From NCBI GenBank assembly GCA_032622095.1, contig CP136064.1, positions 197,071,948 through 197,135,947 of the forward strand: a stretch of 64,000 nt of DNA, in the 5' to 3' direction. Made by a program: the position numbers and the translations under genes. This document shows, piece after piece, positions 1 through 11,296 of this stretch. A model generated the notes under the pieces. The model saw only the letters and a program-made list of their open reading frames with translations, did no database searches and was not told the origin of the DNA. This DNA comes from Siphonodentalium dalli (taxonomy: Eukaryota > Mollusca > Scaphopoda > Gadilida > Siphonodentaliidae). Position 1 is the stretch's first letter, and the number at the start of each line of letters is the position of its first letter.

Positions 1-720
1 GTGTAGACATCGCGGCAGGTCCTTCCTTAGCAACGGTTGCTAGGCAACTATCCGACATCGAAGAAATTTAATACAAATATGACTGATATGACGGCAGTTT
101 TAACAAACTAAACTACGTCATGCAGCACTTTTGTTGTGAAAATAATATTAGTTGTTGTTAGAGTGGATCTGGCTGGAAAATTACCATATATTTACTTACA
201 GGGGTGGTAACGGTTGCTAGGGACATATTCGAAAAATGCCGAGCTGACTGATATCATGGTAGTTTTAACATACTAATATAAACTACGCCATTATCATTCT
301 ATGGTTCGACTTGAAAAATTACCATATATTTCTGATAACGGGTGCTAGGGACATACCCGAAATCGAAAAATGCACACATGACTGATATTATGGTAGTTTT
401 AACAAACTAAACTACGTCATGTAACATTTTTATATTGAAAACAATATTTATAATTGTTGTTAGTGTGAACATGACAGTATAGTTGCCATATTCGTTACCT
501 AACGGTTGGTGTAATGGTTGCTATGGACATATCCACCTTTGAAAACATACCATATGTATGAGTTTCTGGTAATTTTAACTGATATAACTGTTTCATAATA
601 TGGTATGAGTTTCGGGCAATTTACATGACATAATTGTTTCATAACATGCCATATTATGATTATATTAAAAATCTGCATCACTACCTGTGTGGAGGTTATG
701 ATTGTATCTAAATTTCATCA
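1..720 (+). repeat. Left inverted arm, tandem subrepeats (about 4 units)
   Basis: Units are marked by ACGGTTGCTAGG-like motifs near 35, 208, 336 and 500-520, giving spacings of about 130-175 bp. Each unit continues with a GACTGATAT module, a GTTTTAACAAACTAAACTACG module and an AATTGTTGTTAGTGTG module. The units are diverged from one another, so the array is not recent. Confidence 0.7.
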
Positions 721-781
721 ATCGATTGTTGGAATATATTTTAATGAGACATGTCAAAATATTGACCCACATTTATGTTGA

Positions 782-800
782 TACCACCTGACCCCCCCCC
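782..800. repeat. Poly-C run
   Basis: A short homopolymer C tract between the left arm and the minisatellite-like DNA. Similar C runs recur near 6931, 13673, 14202, 16191, 16506, 17439, 24437, 31980 and 39065, often inside mobile elements. Confidence 0.8.
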
Positions 801-1184
801 CCCACCATGGAATCCGACATTCACACTACATTTGACAATGGAATCCATGCAGAACACTCTACCACGATGTGATAGCATCCGCATACTAGTTGCTATACGG
901 TAGGAACTAACTGTGAGTCCTTCCTGTCCATGCCATAACTACATACATATCAATACATGGGCATGGGTCATTTACAAGTCTATAGGAGATCGTACATTGC
1001 CTATATATTTCAGACTGAGCTACCGTGAACTACCTTTATGAACCGGTGCCCATTTCCCATTTACATGGGCAGCTATGGGCCCATTACCAACCCATAGTTA
1101 TCATGGTTCATGACCTATCATTATATGGAACTGCATCCAATGACGTGTCTTTAACTACTTATGGACGGATAGTCAGTGGTATCA

Positions 1185-1871
1185 CCCGTTCTGTTTCGGA
1201 CAACACGGTATTGCAGAAGGTCGGATGGCCATCACTCAATAAACGACGTCAACTTCATAAACTGCAGGCACTCTATAAAATAATCAATAATCTAGCCCCC
1301 TCTTATCTAGCCAATTCACTTCCCCCCAGATCTCACGAGGTTGCAGATTATAATTGGAGACGCCCAGTAAGTTTTACTCATACTATTGCAATACTGAACA
1401 CTTCAAACAGTCTTTTTTCCAGCGATGGTGTTAGAATGGAATAAGCTTCCCAAAGTAATCACCGATGCTGATCAATCTTCTACCTTTACAACCAACTTGT
1501 ATCATATAGATCCCACAATCAGCCCCCCTCTACATTTCTATGCTGGACGCAGAAAATAGAACATTTTTCATTGTCGCATACGTAATTTTTGCAGTGAACT
1601 CCGATGTGATATGTTCAATAATTATATCGCTGACAGCCCCGCATGCTCATGTGGAAATCGATCTGAAGACGCCTATCACTATTTCTTCATGTGCCCATTG
1701 TACCAACGTGAGCGCTCAGTTCTCTTTGAGAAACTAGCCCGCGAAAATCTCCAAGTAAGCCATATTTCAGAACTCATGTGTGGAATACCTTATCTCTCGT
1801 CCCAACAAAATATGAAACTATTTTCCATCACACAGCAATATATTGCAGCGACTAAGCGTTTTGACCCCTAA
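1185..1871 (+). pseudogene. LINE (non-LTR retrotransposon) C-terminal remnant
   Basis: This is the degraded 3' end of a non-LTR retrotransposon reverse-transcriptase ORF. The first frame (about 1185-1410) shows a VGWPSLNKRRQLHKLQALY-type stretch, then NNLAPSYL, which is typical of the region after the polymerase domain. A frameshift near 1411 moves to the frame reading LEWNKLP, then NFCSELRCDMFNNYIADSP, then a CxCG...EDAYHYFFMCPLY motif. That Cys/His C-terminal motif is found in CR1/L2/Jockey-like LINEs. An in-frame TAG lies at 1557-1559, and the terminal stop TAA is just after the FDP end near 1870. The 5' part of the element, with endonuclease and the RT core, is absent, as expected for a 5'-truncated copy. 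It is not functional. A second copy of the tail lies on the minus strand at 58985-59277. Confidence 0.8.
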
Positions 1872-2335
1872 TGATTATATTTATCTTATTTGCGAATCTA
1901 TACTTGCTTCCGGAATTTCAACTTTTACCTCACAAGTGGACAAACCTCCCATTCAAACATCTCATTCTGATTTATCATCTGTATTGCCTTCCAGAGCACA
2001 ACAATAACAAAATAGAGAACAAATCAAGTGTACCATTATATTTTACAACCAACATAAAAGTACTTAGAATAGATAATATATTGGCACTTGTCAATCATTC
2101 CAACATTAATAAAGTAGTGACATTCTTCAAATACAAATTTTCTCACAGATAAGAAGCAATCTCATGTTGGATCATCTCTGGAAGGCGCTACACACTATAT
2201 CTCCCATAACTTCTCACCATGTAAGTTTGTACCGTCATCTTGATCACATGTGTGTTACAATATTGTATTAGGAGAAGGGCTTCATAAGTTGCAAAAACTT
2301 GTGCCCCAATCCCTTTTGTATATTTTGCAAATAAA
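1872..2335. other. LINE 3' flank, no gene seen
   Basis: AT-rich sequence after the LINE stop, possibly its 3' untranslated region. No poly-A tail, short-repeat tail or flanking duplication could be identified with confidence. Confidence 0.4.
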
Positions 2336-3705
2336 ATATGTTTCAAGTCAACTACTGTGTCCATGTCATAGAAAGGGGCCTGGACCGATGATATACTATT
2401 TAGGACTGGTTATATGGATTTGCTGTATATGCCTGGGTACATGTCATGAGTTCATAACTATAGGCACCTGTGTAATTGCACTACATGTGGTATTCACGTG
2501 GGTTCATATCGTATGCGTGGCTGTGATTATAACCTAGATAGTCATGTAACATGTACATTCATGAGATGGGTTCATGTCTTACGTATAAATGTCTGGTAAT
2601 AAGGTCATAACTGTTGGATAATGTCATAACTAAATCAGCCTGGATACATGGGCTGTCATATATATAGTGGCCCGTCTCAATTTCCTACCTATATGAGCCT
2701 GGGTCTGTAGCCAAGCTATAGTGGTGCACACGGCCTATCTATAGGGACCTCCATCCTATAGGGCGTTGGTCGAATGGCTGAAAACGGGCGTACGTATATG
2801 GTATACATATAGAGATGTGGATCCATGCACAATAATTTTGGTCCATGACTTACCCGTAGGGCGTGGGGTCCATGTGTCTCCCATATATGTGAACCAGTCC
2901 ATTGCCTACCAGCATATATGTGAATCTATGAACTGACTAATAACGCCGGTTCCGTAGCTTATATTTAGGGACCCGTGTCCATGTTCTGCCTATAGGCACC
3001 TGTATCCAATGCATACATAAGTATAGTAACCTGGGAATTAGCACTACTTAAACGTGCCTGGGTCTTTGGTGTAGATATATCACGTATAAGGGGTGGGTCC
3101 ATATCCTACATTTTGACACCTGCTTATGCCTGGGTACAATGCTATATGGAATACATATATCGGTCTACACATATGGGCATATGGGCATGTGCCATGTGTG
3201 TATGGGCTATTTATAGGGCCCTCCATCCTTAACCTTCATACGTGTGGCATCGGTCCAATATGTAGGTTGGTATGTCACACAACTGCCCCATATGTTCATA
3301 CCATATATACATGTAGGGTCCTGAATCCATGGTGTACTAATGTATTGTGCATCGGACTTGGTCTATGGTATCTGAGTACATGGTCTACATGTGACCACTT
3401 TGGTATTTGCACTATGTAACAGTGTCATGGTCCCATGCAGCTTAGATATAATACAACATGTATAATGGGCTGGGGCCATCGCAATAGAGTATACTATTGT
3501 ATTTCTATAACATGGCATTGCTCCATTGCGGCCTCGATGACCAGGTATAACCCGTCTTACATCGTGGCTAAATGGTGTATGCCTAGTCTATAGATGCCTG
3601 GATCCAAGGCCAATATGTAAGGGCTTATATGAAGCGGTCAGGTTCATGGACTATACATATACTACGCCCATAGTCTATATGTATGGACATGGATCCTATT
3701 TAATA
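2336..3705. repeat. Degenerate minisatellite-like DNA (CCTGGGTCCATG..TATA)
   Basis: The stretch is made of loosely repeated phrases such as GCCTGGGTMCATG, TATAGG(G)ACC and CCTATATGTA, at intervals of a few tens of bases. The same phrases occur at about 840-1170 and 5838-6005, so one block seems to have been split by the LINE and by the hairpin/duplication block. No consistent period could be fixed by eye. Open frames here are chance results of the biased composition. Confidence 0.55.
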
Positions 3706-3962
3706 AATAGAGCATGGCTTGGAGTGAAATACGCCGATATAGTGCATAGTGAGGTTGTGTAGTTCACGACGCGAAGTGGGGTGAACTACACAACCGCACT
3801 ATGCACTATTTAATAAATAGAGCATGGATTGGAGTGAAATACGCCGATATAGTGCATAGTGAGGTTGTGTAGTTCACGACGCGAAGCGGATTGAACTACA
3901 CAACCGCACTATGCACTATATCGGCGTATTTCACGACAAGTCATGCTCTAATTATTATATTG
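3695..3962. repeat. Two head-to-tail hairpins with ~45-60 bp stems
   Basis: The phrase AATAGAGCATGG..GGAGTGAAATACGCCGATATAGTGCATAGTG..GTTGTGTAGTTCA is followed, after a GC-rich loop (CGACGCGAAG), by its inverse complement. The half-hairpin starting near 3700 and the full hairpin starting near 3810 share this layout. The right arm extends through ATATCGGCGTATTTCAC to GCATGA/GTCATGCTC near 3950. The right arm recurs alone at 5131-5166. Confidence 0.75.
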
Positions 3963-4330
3963 TATCGAACAAATGCAGAAATTAAAGGCAAACCAATGGG
4001 CAAACACCATTTTTTTTAAAGAAAAAAAAATAATATGTAAAAAAAAAAAAAAAAAATTTAAATTCCTCTTTGTTCAGGTTTGTTTGTTTGTTTTTTTTTA
4101 ATTAATTCTTTGTAATTTTTTTTTTTTTCAATGTTTGTTTTCCTGTTTTTTTTTTAAACTTTGGCTGCCTGTTTGTTGTTTTTTTTTATAATTTTTTGTT
4201 GTTTTTTTTTTATTTGTTGTAAATGTTTATTTATTGTTTGTTTATTTTTCATGTTTTTTCCTGTTTTCCTGTTTTCCTGTTTAAATTCCCCTTTGTTTGT
4301 TTTTTTAAATTAATTTTTTTGTTGTACCTG
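3963..4330. repeat. T/A-rich low-complexity tract
   Basis: Long T and A homopolymers mixed with repeated TTTGTTTGTTT and TTTTCCTG phrases. It has no coding content. Confidence 0.8.
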
Positions 4331-4498
4331 TGGTGACCAGTGACCAAACTCAAGAACATTTAGACCAATGTCAACACATTTCAACCACTTACCCATTCTT
4401 AATTGGTGCCCGGACGAACGAAGAATGTATTAAATTTGGTCATTTATTAGTATAAGTCGCTCTTGTACACGGAACTATCAGAATAATTGAGCCGCGAA

Positions 4499-5837
4499 AT
4501 TATTGATTATTTTCGAACCGAGCGGTCACGTGACTCTGATCGGAAGCAAAGAATTTACGGCTACAAAAAAAAGTGTACCCAACTCCGGAAACATGAACGT
4601 ATGATTGGTGTTATTGGGCCATGAAAATCTGCAGTAGCGTGTTTTTTCAACGCTTAGTATACAGCATATGGGTATTATTTATTTACAAGAGACAGCTAAA
4701 ACAAGCTGTAATCGGCAAATTGTATTCTCGGTTCATTTTATTAGTTGTTCGGGTACGGCAACCGATCACACGTGTTTGTGTTACCGGTATAGGAATGGGG
4801 TATCGCGAACTTAGGAAACGCAACGGGACTCCAGAGAAAACCTTTGTAATTTTGATTTAGCAGTAGGAAACTATTATTTTCAACTTTTTCTAAGTTCAGA
4901 CAATTGATGTTCGCCTTACTGAAGCTTTAATTTGGATCAGCGGCGAAATAACAAGTAGTTTCAGAACAAAGTTTGATGTACTGTTCATTACTATTTTTAG
5001 TAGTCAAAACTACATATGCATAGTGCACGATGGGAGAGACTTGAAGGCGTAGTATACAACTACGACTAATAGAGTCGAGTAGCCAACCAATCGGAAAGCT
5101 TGATTTCAATAACAAAGTCACGTGAGATACAATATATCGGCGTATTTCACGACAAGTCATGCTCTAATTATTATATTGTATCGAACAAATGCAGAAATTA
5201 AATTATTGATTATTTTCGAACCGAGCGGTCACGTGACTCTGATCGGAAGCAAAGAATTTACGGCTACAAAAAAAAGTGTACCCAACTCCGGAAACATGAA
5301 CGTATGATTGGTGTTATTGGGCCATGAAAATCTGCAGTAGCGTGTTTTTCAACGCTTAGTATACAGCATAGGGGTATTATTTATTTACAAGAGACAGCTA
5401 AAACAAGCTGTAATCGGCAAATTGTATTCTCGGTTCATTTTATTAGTTGTTCGGGTACGGCAACCGATCACACGTTTTAGTGTTACCGGTATAGGAATGG
5501 GGTATCGCGAACTTAGGAAACGCAACGGGACTCCAGAGAAAACCTTTGTAATTTTGATTTAGCAGTAGGAAACTACTATTTTCAACTTTTACTAAGTTCA
5601 GACAATTGATGTTCGCCTTACTGAAGCTTTAATTTGGATCAGCGGCGAAATAACAAGTAGTTTCAGAACAAAGTTTGATGTAGTGTTCGTTACTATTTTT
5701 AGTAGTCAAAACTACATATGCATAGTGCACGATGGGAGAGACTTGAAGGCGTAGTATACAACTACGACCAATAGAGTCGAGTAGCCAACCAATCGGAAAG
5801 CTTGATTTCAATAACAAAGTCACGTGAGATACAATAT
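4499..5837 (+). repeat. Direct duplication, ~702-bp period (4499-5134, 5201-5837)
   Basis: Both copies start at ATTATTGATTATTTTCGAACC and end at CACGTGAGATACAATAT. They are near-identical except for scattered single-base changes (for example one extra T near 4645). They are joined by a copy of the right arm of the upstream hairpin (ATATCGGCGTATTTCAC to GCAGAAATTAAA). Each copy contains the palindrome CACGTG near both ends. No protein feature is convincing in the short frames. Confidence 0.8.
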
Positions 5838-6134
5838 GACTATGTATATGTGCCTGGGTCCTAATCTAACTATTGTAGGATAGGTCCATGGCTAACATAT
5901 TGGTGGCTGGCCCTATGTTCTTCATATATAGTAGAGTGGGTCCGTGACTTACATTATACATCTAGCTGTGTGGGTCTATGCCTCATATAACTAGTATGGT
6001 CATGCCTCATATTAAATATAAGCAACAACTTTACAACTCTCACTTTGAATTTCCGACATCTGGACTGATGGAGCATAACGGATAATTTTACCCATATGAA
6101 GACTAAATTTGTAGCACATTCAGGTTAGTCTCAC

Positions 6135-6612
6135 ACTAAGAACATTTATAATTGTTTTCACCATAAAAAACGAGTTTAGTTAAAACTACCATAATATCAG
6201 TCGCATGTGCATTTTTGTATTTCGGGTATGACCCCGGCAACAGTTACCAATCATAATAAGTACGAATTATATGGTATTTTTTCAGCCAGCTCAGCACTAA
6301 CAACAACTATTATAACTCTTTTCAACATAAAGGTGCTACTTGGTGTAGTTTAGTTCGCTAAAGCTACCATAATATCAGTCATTTGTGCATTTTTAGATTT
6401 TGGGTGCGTCCCTGGCAACCGTCACCCCCTGTAAGAAATATGGTAATTTGTCAGTCAGGTCAAAACTGACAACAATTATTTTCAACATAAAATGCTACAC
6501 GACGTAGTTTATTTTGTTAGAACTCACATAAGATCAGTCATATGCATTAATTATATGCCGGGTAGTTGCATAGCAACCGTTGCTAAGAAGAGCCTGTCGC
6601 GAATTTCGCCAC
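6135..6612 (-). repeat. Right inverted arm, tandem subrepeats (about 3 units)
   Basis: Read on the minus strand from 6612 inwards, this repeats the left arm: AGCAACGGTTGCTA near 6571, GTGACGGTTGCCAGG near 6416, and a third unit near 6238, each with GACTGAT and AAACTACG modules. The outermost bases (GGCGAAATTCGCGACAGG on the minus strand) align loosely with bases 5-22 of the window. Confidence 0.7.
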
Positions 6613-7045
6613 ATGTGAAAATGAGCAGTAGCCTATAAGCAACATAAGTGCCTAGTGTCGTGCTTAGAGCAAAATGTGACGAGAGCCTGTTTAGGGGGTA
6701 GGGTTATGTTTTTCAAGTATTGGCCACGTATCATATGTATAGTCGCTATATCTGCATAGTATAAGTTGAAGGAGAGATGTCTGTGCAGGTTTTAAAATAA
6801 ATTGCTCGCACCTACGTAATGAATAGCCCGAGAAATTTGACATCGAATACGACAGTTTGTCTGAAAAAAATCGTAATTTTTTGGGGTCATTATGTTATTT
6901 CATATCAATATCTGCGAAATTCATTCAAATCCCCCCCCCCCCCCCCGTTGAATTGGTATCTCTGGTTTGAGAATTGTGTATTGAACTATATTGAGTACAT
7001 TTTGTATATGTTTCGGCTGGAAAATTGTTATAGCATCCCAAAATA
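6613..7045. other. No gene seen; poly-C at 6931-6946
   Basis: Unique-looking AT-rich DNA with a C run. No repeat or coding signal was recognised. Confidence 0.4.
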
Positions 7046-7500
7046 GACCTATATGTACCAAAGTTCCAATTCCCAAGTCGATAGCTCGTGCGAAAACGGC
7101 ACTGTTAACCCCTAACTTCCGGCCGGTGCCGTCAGGTACGCAGAACCCAAAAAGACACCGACCGCACCTCCCCTGACTACCTGACCACGGAAATGGACAT
7201 CCTATGATGCAGCGACTACCCCTCTGTATCAATGGGCGATTGGGCAAGTCGCTAACTGTATCGGAAGTGAATAAATTAACCCATACGCTGCTGCCGAATT
7301 CACTATGAATGTACGCAAACACGCCAAAAATAACACCCGCCGACCCGAGCGAGATGTGGCATGTACTATCGCGCAGAATGGACAAGTATGTGCCAACTTC
7401 CAATTCACAAGTCGATAGCTCGAGCGGAAACGGCAATGTTAGCCCCTAAGCAGCGGCCAGACGCCAAAAGCGGTCGGGTTCCCCTACCCACGGTTGAACA
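7046..7500. repeat. Two copies of a retroposon-type module
   Basis: The phrase TATGTACCAA..TTCCAATTC..CAAGTCGATAGCTCG, then a run ending GGCAnTGTTA.CCCCTAA, occurs near 7050 and again near 7388. The CAAGTCGATAGCTC core also occurs three times in the SINE-like element at 44705-45235, so this is probably a diverged relative of that family. The long minus-strand frame over it is an accident of the repeat. Confidence 0.45.
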
Positions 7501-8094
7501 AGATGAAACCAATTTTTGTTAAAGGAGAAATACATATTGTTCACGAAAATGACTGCTAAAATAACGGTATCGGTGGTGGCTATTGTCAAATCGCCGACGA
7601 ACGATACCCACCACTAATTTCTTCCAGAAATTAACGATTTGTTTTTGGTAAGGCGAGCCATGAGGCTTATTTGCCAGCATTGTTGTTGTTAAAATTACTA
7701 AATCATACCATATCTCTACTTTATAGGGAAAAGTATACATGTGTCCCTCTAAATCGATAAAAATGTAGAAAAACGGATATGTTGTTTTATATCTCATAAA
7801 CTGGTCTGACCAAGGTGACAAGCGTTAGCTCAAACATGTTCTATGTTTTGAGTTCCCTTACACTATTAGAAGTATTGACACGACGAACTGAAAATATAGC
7901 ATCAATATTAACCGAGTGTGTGTGCAAAGAATGGTTATATATGGAATTACACAATGTTTATGGATTAGTTGGTTCCCGAGATAATGCGGCACTTTACAAA
8001 ACGCGGATGAATGACAAATATAAAAGGTGATCGTTTTATTTTTCGAAAACACTGTACCGGATTTCAAATCTTGAATACAACACGAACTGAATCT
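7501..8094. other. No gene or repeat recognised
   Basis: Short open frames on both strands have no recognisable protein features. Confidence 0.4.
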
Positions 8095-8300
8095 GATCTG
8101 TTTGCAACCACGGGAAGCACGGATTCGTGGCTACAGGACATATATGTAGCTGATAATAGCATACACAACGGTGATATAATCCGAAAATATCACATAATAG
8201 TGATTTAAAACAATTTTAAAAAGTTGGTCGTATCCGGATCCGGATCCGGAATCGATTCCCGATTTGTATGTACATCTGCACTCTCAGCAATCATGGACCA
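8095..8300 (+). repeat. Fragment duplicated at 50180-50515
   Basis: The stretch TTTGCAACCACGGGAAGCAC through GATTCGTGGCT, the GTGATATAAT..CACATAATAGTGATTTAAA block and the GGATCCGGATCCGGAAT block recur twice downstream of the big tandem duplication (50181-50345 and 50350-50515). The phrase CCCGATTTGTATGTACATCT recurs at about 49672 beside another (GA)n tract. Confidence 0.8.
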
Positions 8301-8308
8301 ATGACAAA

Positions 8309-8353
8309 ACGAGAGAGAGAGAGAGAGAGTGTGTGTGTGTGTGTGAGTGTGTA
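8309..8353. repeat. (GA)n(GT)n compound microsatellite
   Basis: A GA tract runs directly into a GT tract. Confidence 0.95.
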
Positions 8354-8628
8354 AACCCAACTCTGTGAAGACATTCATATAGTAAAACAATGTCCTCACA
8401 ATCTTAAAAACAAATTCCCTTAAGCCGACGGAATTTTTTTGAATTTTTTTATATTTTTTCGTCCGCACTAGGCGGAAATGATACTACGCATGCGTTACAA
8501 AGATTGCCGTTATTTCGTTAAAGGTACCCTCCGAGTTTGGATATATTTACGAAATAACGGGAGTCCTCACCAATAAGGTATTGTTTGAATTTCTAAAGAA
8601 ATGTCCCCACAACGTGTGTAATACAAAC

Positions 8629-8632
<4 letters not shown>

Positions 8633-8673
<41 letters not shown>
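8633..8673. repeat. (GT)n microsatellite at duplication junction
   Basis: A pure GT tract follows ACAAACAAGGG. The same phrase and tract lie at 29484-29545 and 49053-49140, which are the other two edges of the tandem duplication. Confidence 0.9.
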
Positions 8674-8676
<3 letters not shown>

Positions 8677-8679
8677 GTG

Positions 8680-8790
8680 TGTTTACCTGGGGTTGGGAGG
8701 ACATACACATGTTTGCACACCAACGTTGTGGGTACAATTTGGTTTATGAGGACATTCCAATGTCCTCACAATGATGTCCTCGCAATGGTA
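8680..8790. repeat. GTCCTCACAATG-type repeat next to GT tract
   Basis: Downstream of the GT tract lie GGTTGGGAGGACATACACAT, TTTGCACACCAACGTTGTGG and TTTATGAGGACATTCCAATG, then TCCTCACAATG twice. The same set, in either orientation, occurs near 12560, 13300, 22150, 22850, 29575, 37950, 38700 and 48760, so it is an interspersed family. Confidence 0.7.
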
Positions 8791-8799
8791 TCAAAACTA

Positions 8800-10076
8800 C
8801 ATTCTGACTGTGTATTTCAATTTTAGGAACGGTCCCCATAACTCGGTTTGTATTCTGAACCCACACACACATACACAAAAATATTCCATTGGCGAATCGC
8901 GGGTCGCTTCGCACAAACAAACTATATTACACGAGTGTATAGATAGCCAATGAAAACGCTCGACTCTTCAGAGTACTAACATTTTTAACCAATCAAAGCG
9001 GTCCTTCCGGTGACGATTTGTGAGTCGTCCAATCAAAGGTATGTTGTTTCCGCTTCATTTCTAGTGCATTTAGCAGCCATTTAAAAAAAAGATCAGAAGT
9101 ATTTTCTATCAAAGTAAGTATAGTTAGTATAATTATTTAAAGAAATAAAGTTAAATATATATATTCTCTCTAATCTAAATGAGTTTATCTAACCGATCAT
9201 GTACTACTATTAGGGGCGAGCAGGGTATAAGTTTCGGGAAAACGGGATTGACCATATGATTTTAATTTTTCGTGATTTGGAAATGTCTGTCGCAGCACTG
9301 TGTACAGCACATGTGATTGAACTTAAAGCACCAGAGAATACTTTTCAAACATTTATTAATTTAGTCAGCGAAGAGTGACTACAGAATCAAACAAACAAAC
9401 ATTGTCTGACTAAATTTGAGATTTTTTTTTTATTTAATTTTTAATATTATGCGAATCTGGATTGGTTTTTAGTAAATTTTACAAAAAATCATTATACTAT
9501 TGGTTTTTACAAAAAATAATTTGCGAGGGACTACCATCACTACGGGCGCGTTTGTCACTCAATTTTGGTCCCCGTTCTCCGTGACCAGTTTATTACTATT
9601 TTTACCTACAGCGCGAATTTTGTCATTCTCGGTTTTGCGATTGTCTCATCATTGTGGGTGAAAGACGCCGAGATTTTAAACACAAAACAGATCGCTGATT
9701 ATTGACATACATGTAGCCTACCTGTAACTTGTAAGCTAATCCAAATGTGCCCAAATTAGGTAATCGTCGAGTAAATATACGTCCAGGGGCTGTCCGGAAT
9801 CCGGGAATGACGCAACTAGACTAGAGTGATTGTTCTATTTTTAAATTTGTGTCTGTCTTGACCTCATCTGCTCATGTAATTGTGTCATGATTGTGCTTGT
9901 CAGTAATGTCACCCAACCCGGATATTTGTGGGAAAGTATGTAAGATATTTCCAGTGTATTCTTTTCAGCAAACAGATTCAAGTTCATACGGTATTGTATG
10001 ATATCTGTTTCCAAATTCCATTGTCCAGGCCTGGTGTTTATATCAAATTCAGGGTGGCAGAAAATCGCTCCCTAAT
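8800..10076. other. Block A interior, no gene recognised
   Basis: This is conserved with 29680-30857 but carries no frame, splice pattern or RNA fold that I can identify. Confidence 0.4.
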
Positions 10077-11296
10077 CAGGTCTGGCAAATGTGAGAATAC
10101 AGCTACAATAGCTGTATTCAGCTAACCTAGCTGTATTCAGCTATATATTATACTCTCAAACCGGCTGTTTTTCGATAATAAACTAGAAACGCTATAATTT
10201 GCGCATTAAAATTAGGCTACCATATTCTCCGGCCATCCTCAACCAAATCAAAACCGTCACTTGTTTTCTGACAAAGTGTTGCCTTTTGTCGACATGGCAG
10301 TTCTGATTTTGTGTGAAAACTTACTACGGCGGTCGATGTCAGTAAATATTCTGGGGACTATTTTCTGCGAATGCATTCATTAGCTAACTTATAAAATAAA
10401 GATCAAATTCATCGCAAACACTTGTTTACTTCTTCCCGATGCTAAACCGGTAGGGGGCGTTAGAATGGTGTACAACTGTACATATATCAAACATTTAGAA
10501 TTACATACCACTACTGGCACTAGCGGTTTGTGAGCGATACTGATAACTATTCATAACGGTATATACAGATATTGTGCTGCATATTGCAAATGTATGGCAC
10601 AACATAGGGACAACTGAAATGAAAATGCGACTTATATAATTTCTGAAGTATTTTAAACATGGAAGTCCTGGTCGTTAGCGAGTCAGAACTATTCAATCTG
10701 TTTTGGCGGGTAAATGTATAATGTGTGAAAACTTACTAAACATAACATTGTTATTTGTATTTTCGCGATTCGACATACATGTATGCGTTTCCATATTTTT
10801 GGAGAGTGTCAGCTCAAGCAGCACTTGAGTGGTACTCGCTCAGTTAAACTCTGGCAAGAGATGTTCCCCTTTTTACCTGTTTTAACGCACCAACCAAACT
10901 GTGTTTTAGCAGCATCCTATTTATACTTCCGGGAATGTTTATAAGATGTTCCATCTTCGGTGATAAATATTGTATTTAATGTATTTTTCAAGGTATTCTG
11001 CATTGCATAAGAGAGTTATTAAACCGTTATGACCGACATCGACCGCCGTAGTAAGTTTTCACACATAATCACCATTGCCGTGTCGACAAAAGGCAACACT
11101 TTGTCAGAAAACAAGCGACGGTTTTGATTTGGTTGAGGGTGGCCGGAGAATATGGTGGCCTAATTTCGATGCGCAAATTGGCGCTTCTAGTTTATTATCG
11201 AAAAACAGCCGGTTTGAGAGTTTAATATATAGTTGAATACAGCTAGGTTAGCTGAATACAGCTATTGTAGCTGTATTCTCACATTTGCCAGACCTG
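10077..11296. mobile_element. 1220-bp non-autonomous DNA transposon with 5-bp TSD
   Basis: The ends are CAGGTCTGGCAAATG and its exact complement, and the inverted arms are similar for roughly 260-290 bp. The five bases CTAAT flank it on both sides (10072-10076 and 11297-11301). The paralogous block A2 has a single uninterrupted site (CTCCCTAATACTA near 30851), which is a true empty site. The arms contain an internal ladder of AGCT-centred motifs (AATAGCTGTATTCAGCTA). No transposase is present. The CAG start suggests a hAT-like element, but a 5-bp duplication is shorter than the usual 8 bp, so the superfamily is uncertain. Confidence 0.9.

Larger units (their letters stand above)
1..6612. mobile_element. 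Large foldback-like element, left end cut by window
   Basis: The first ~700 bases and bases 6135-6612 are inverted relatives of each other. Both contain the landmark AGCAACGGTTGCTA (or its complement), then a GACTGATAT..GGTAGTTTTAACAAAC..AAACTACG module, in the same order from the outside inwards. Each arm is a tandem array of subrepeats of about 130-175 bp. Long inverted ends built of tandem subrepeats are the hallmark of foldback-type elements. The interior holds a LINE fragment, minisatellite-like DNA, hairpins and a long direct duplication, but no transposase. Similarity of the two arms runs to base 1, so the true left end and any target-site duplication lie outside the window. The single-element reading is inference; two independent inverted arrays are the alternative. 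Confidence 0.55.

Noticed and set aside
7046-7436. 171-codon minus-strand ORF
   Set aside because: It spans a poly-C run and two retroposon modules, with no domain or splice context.
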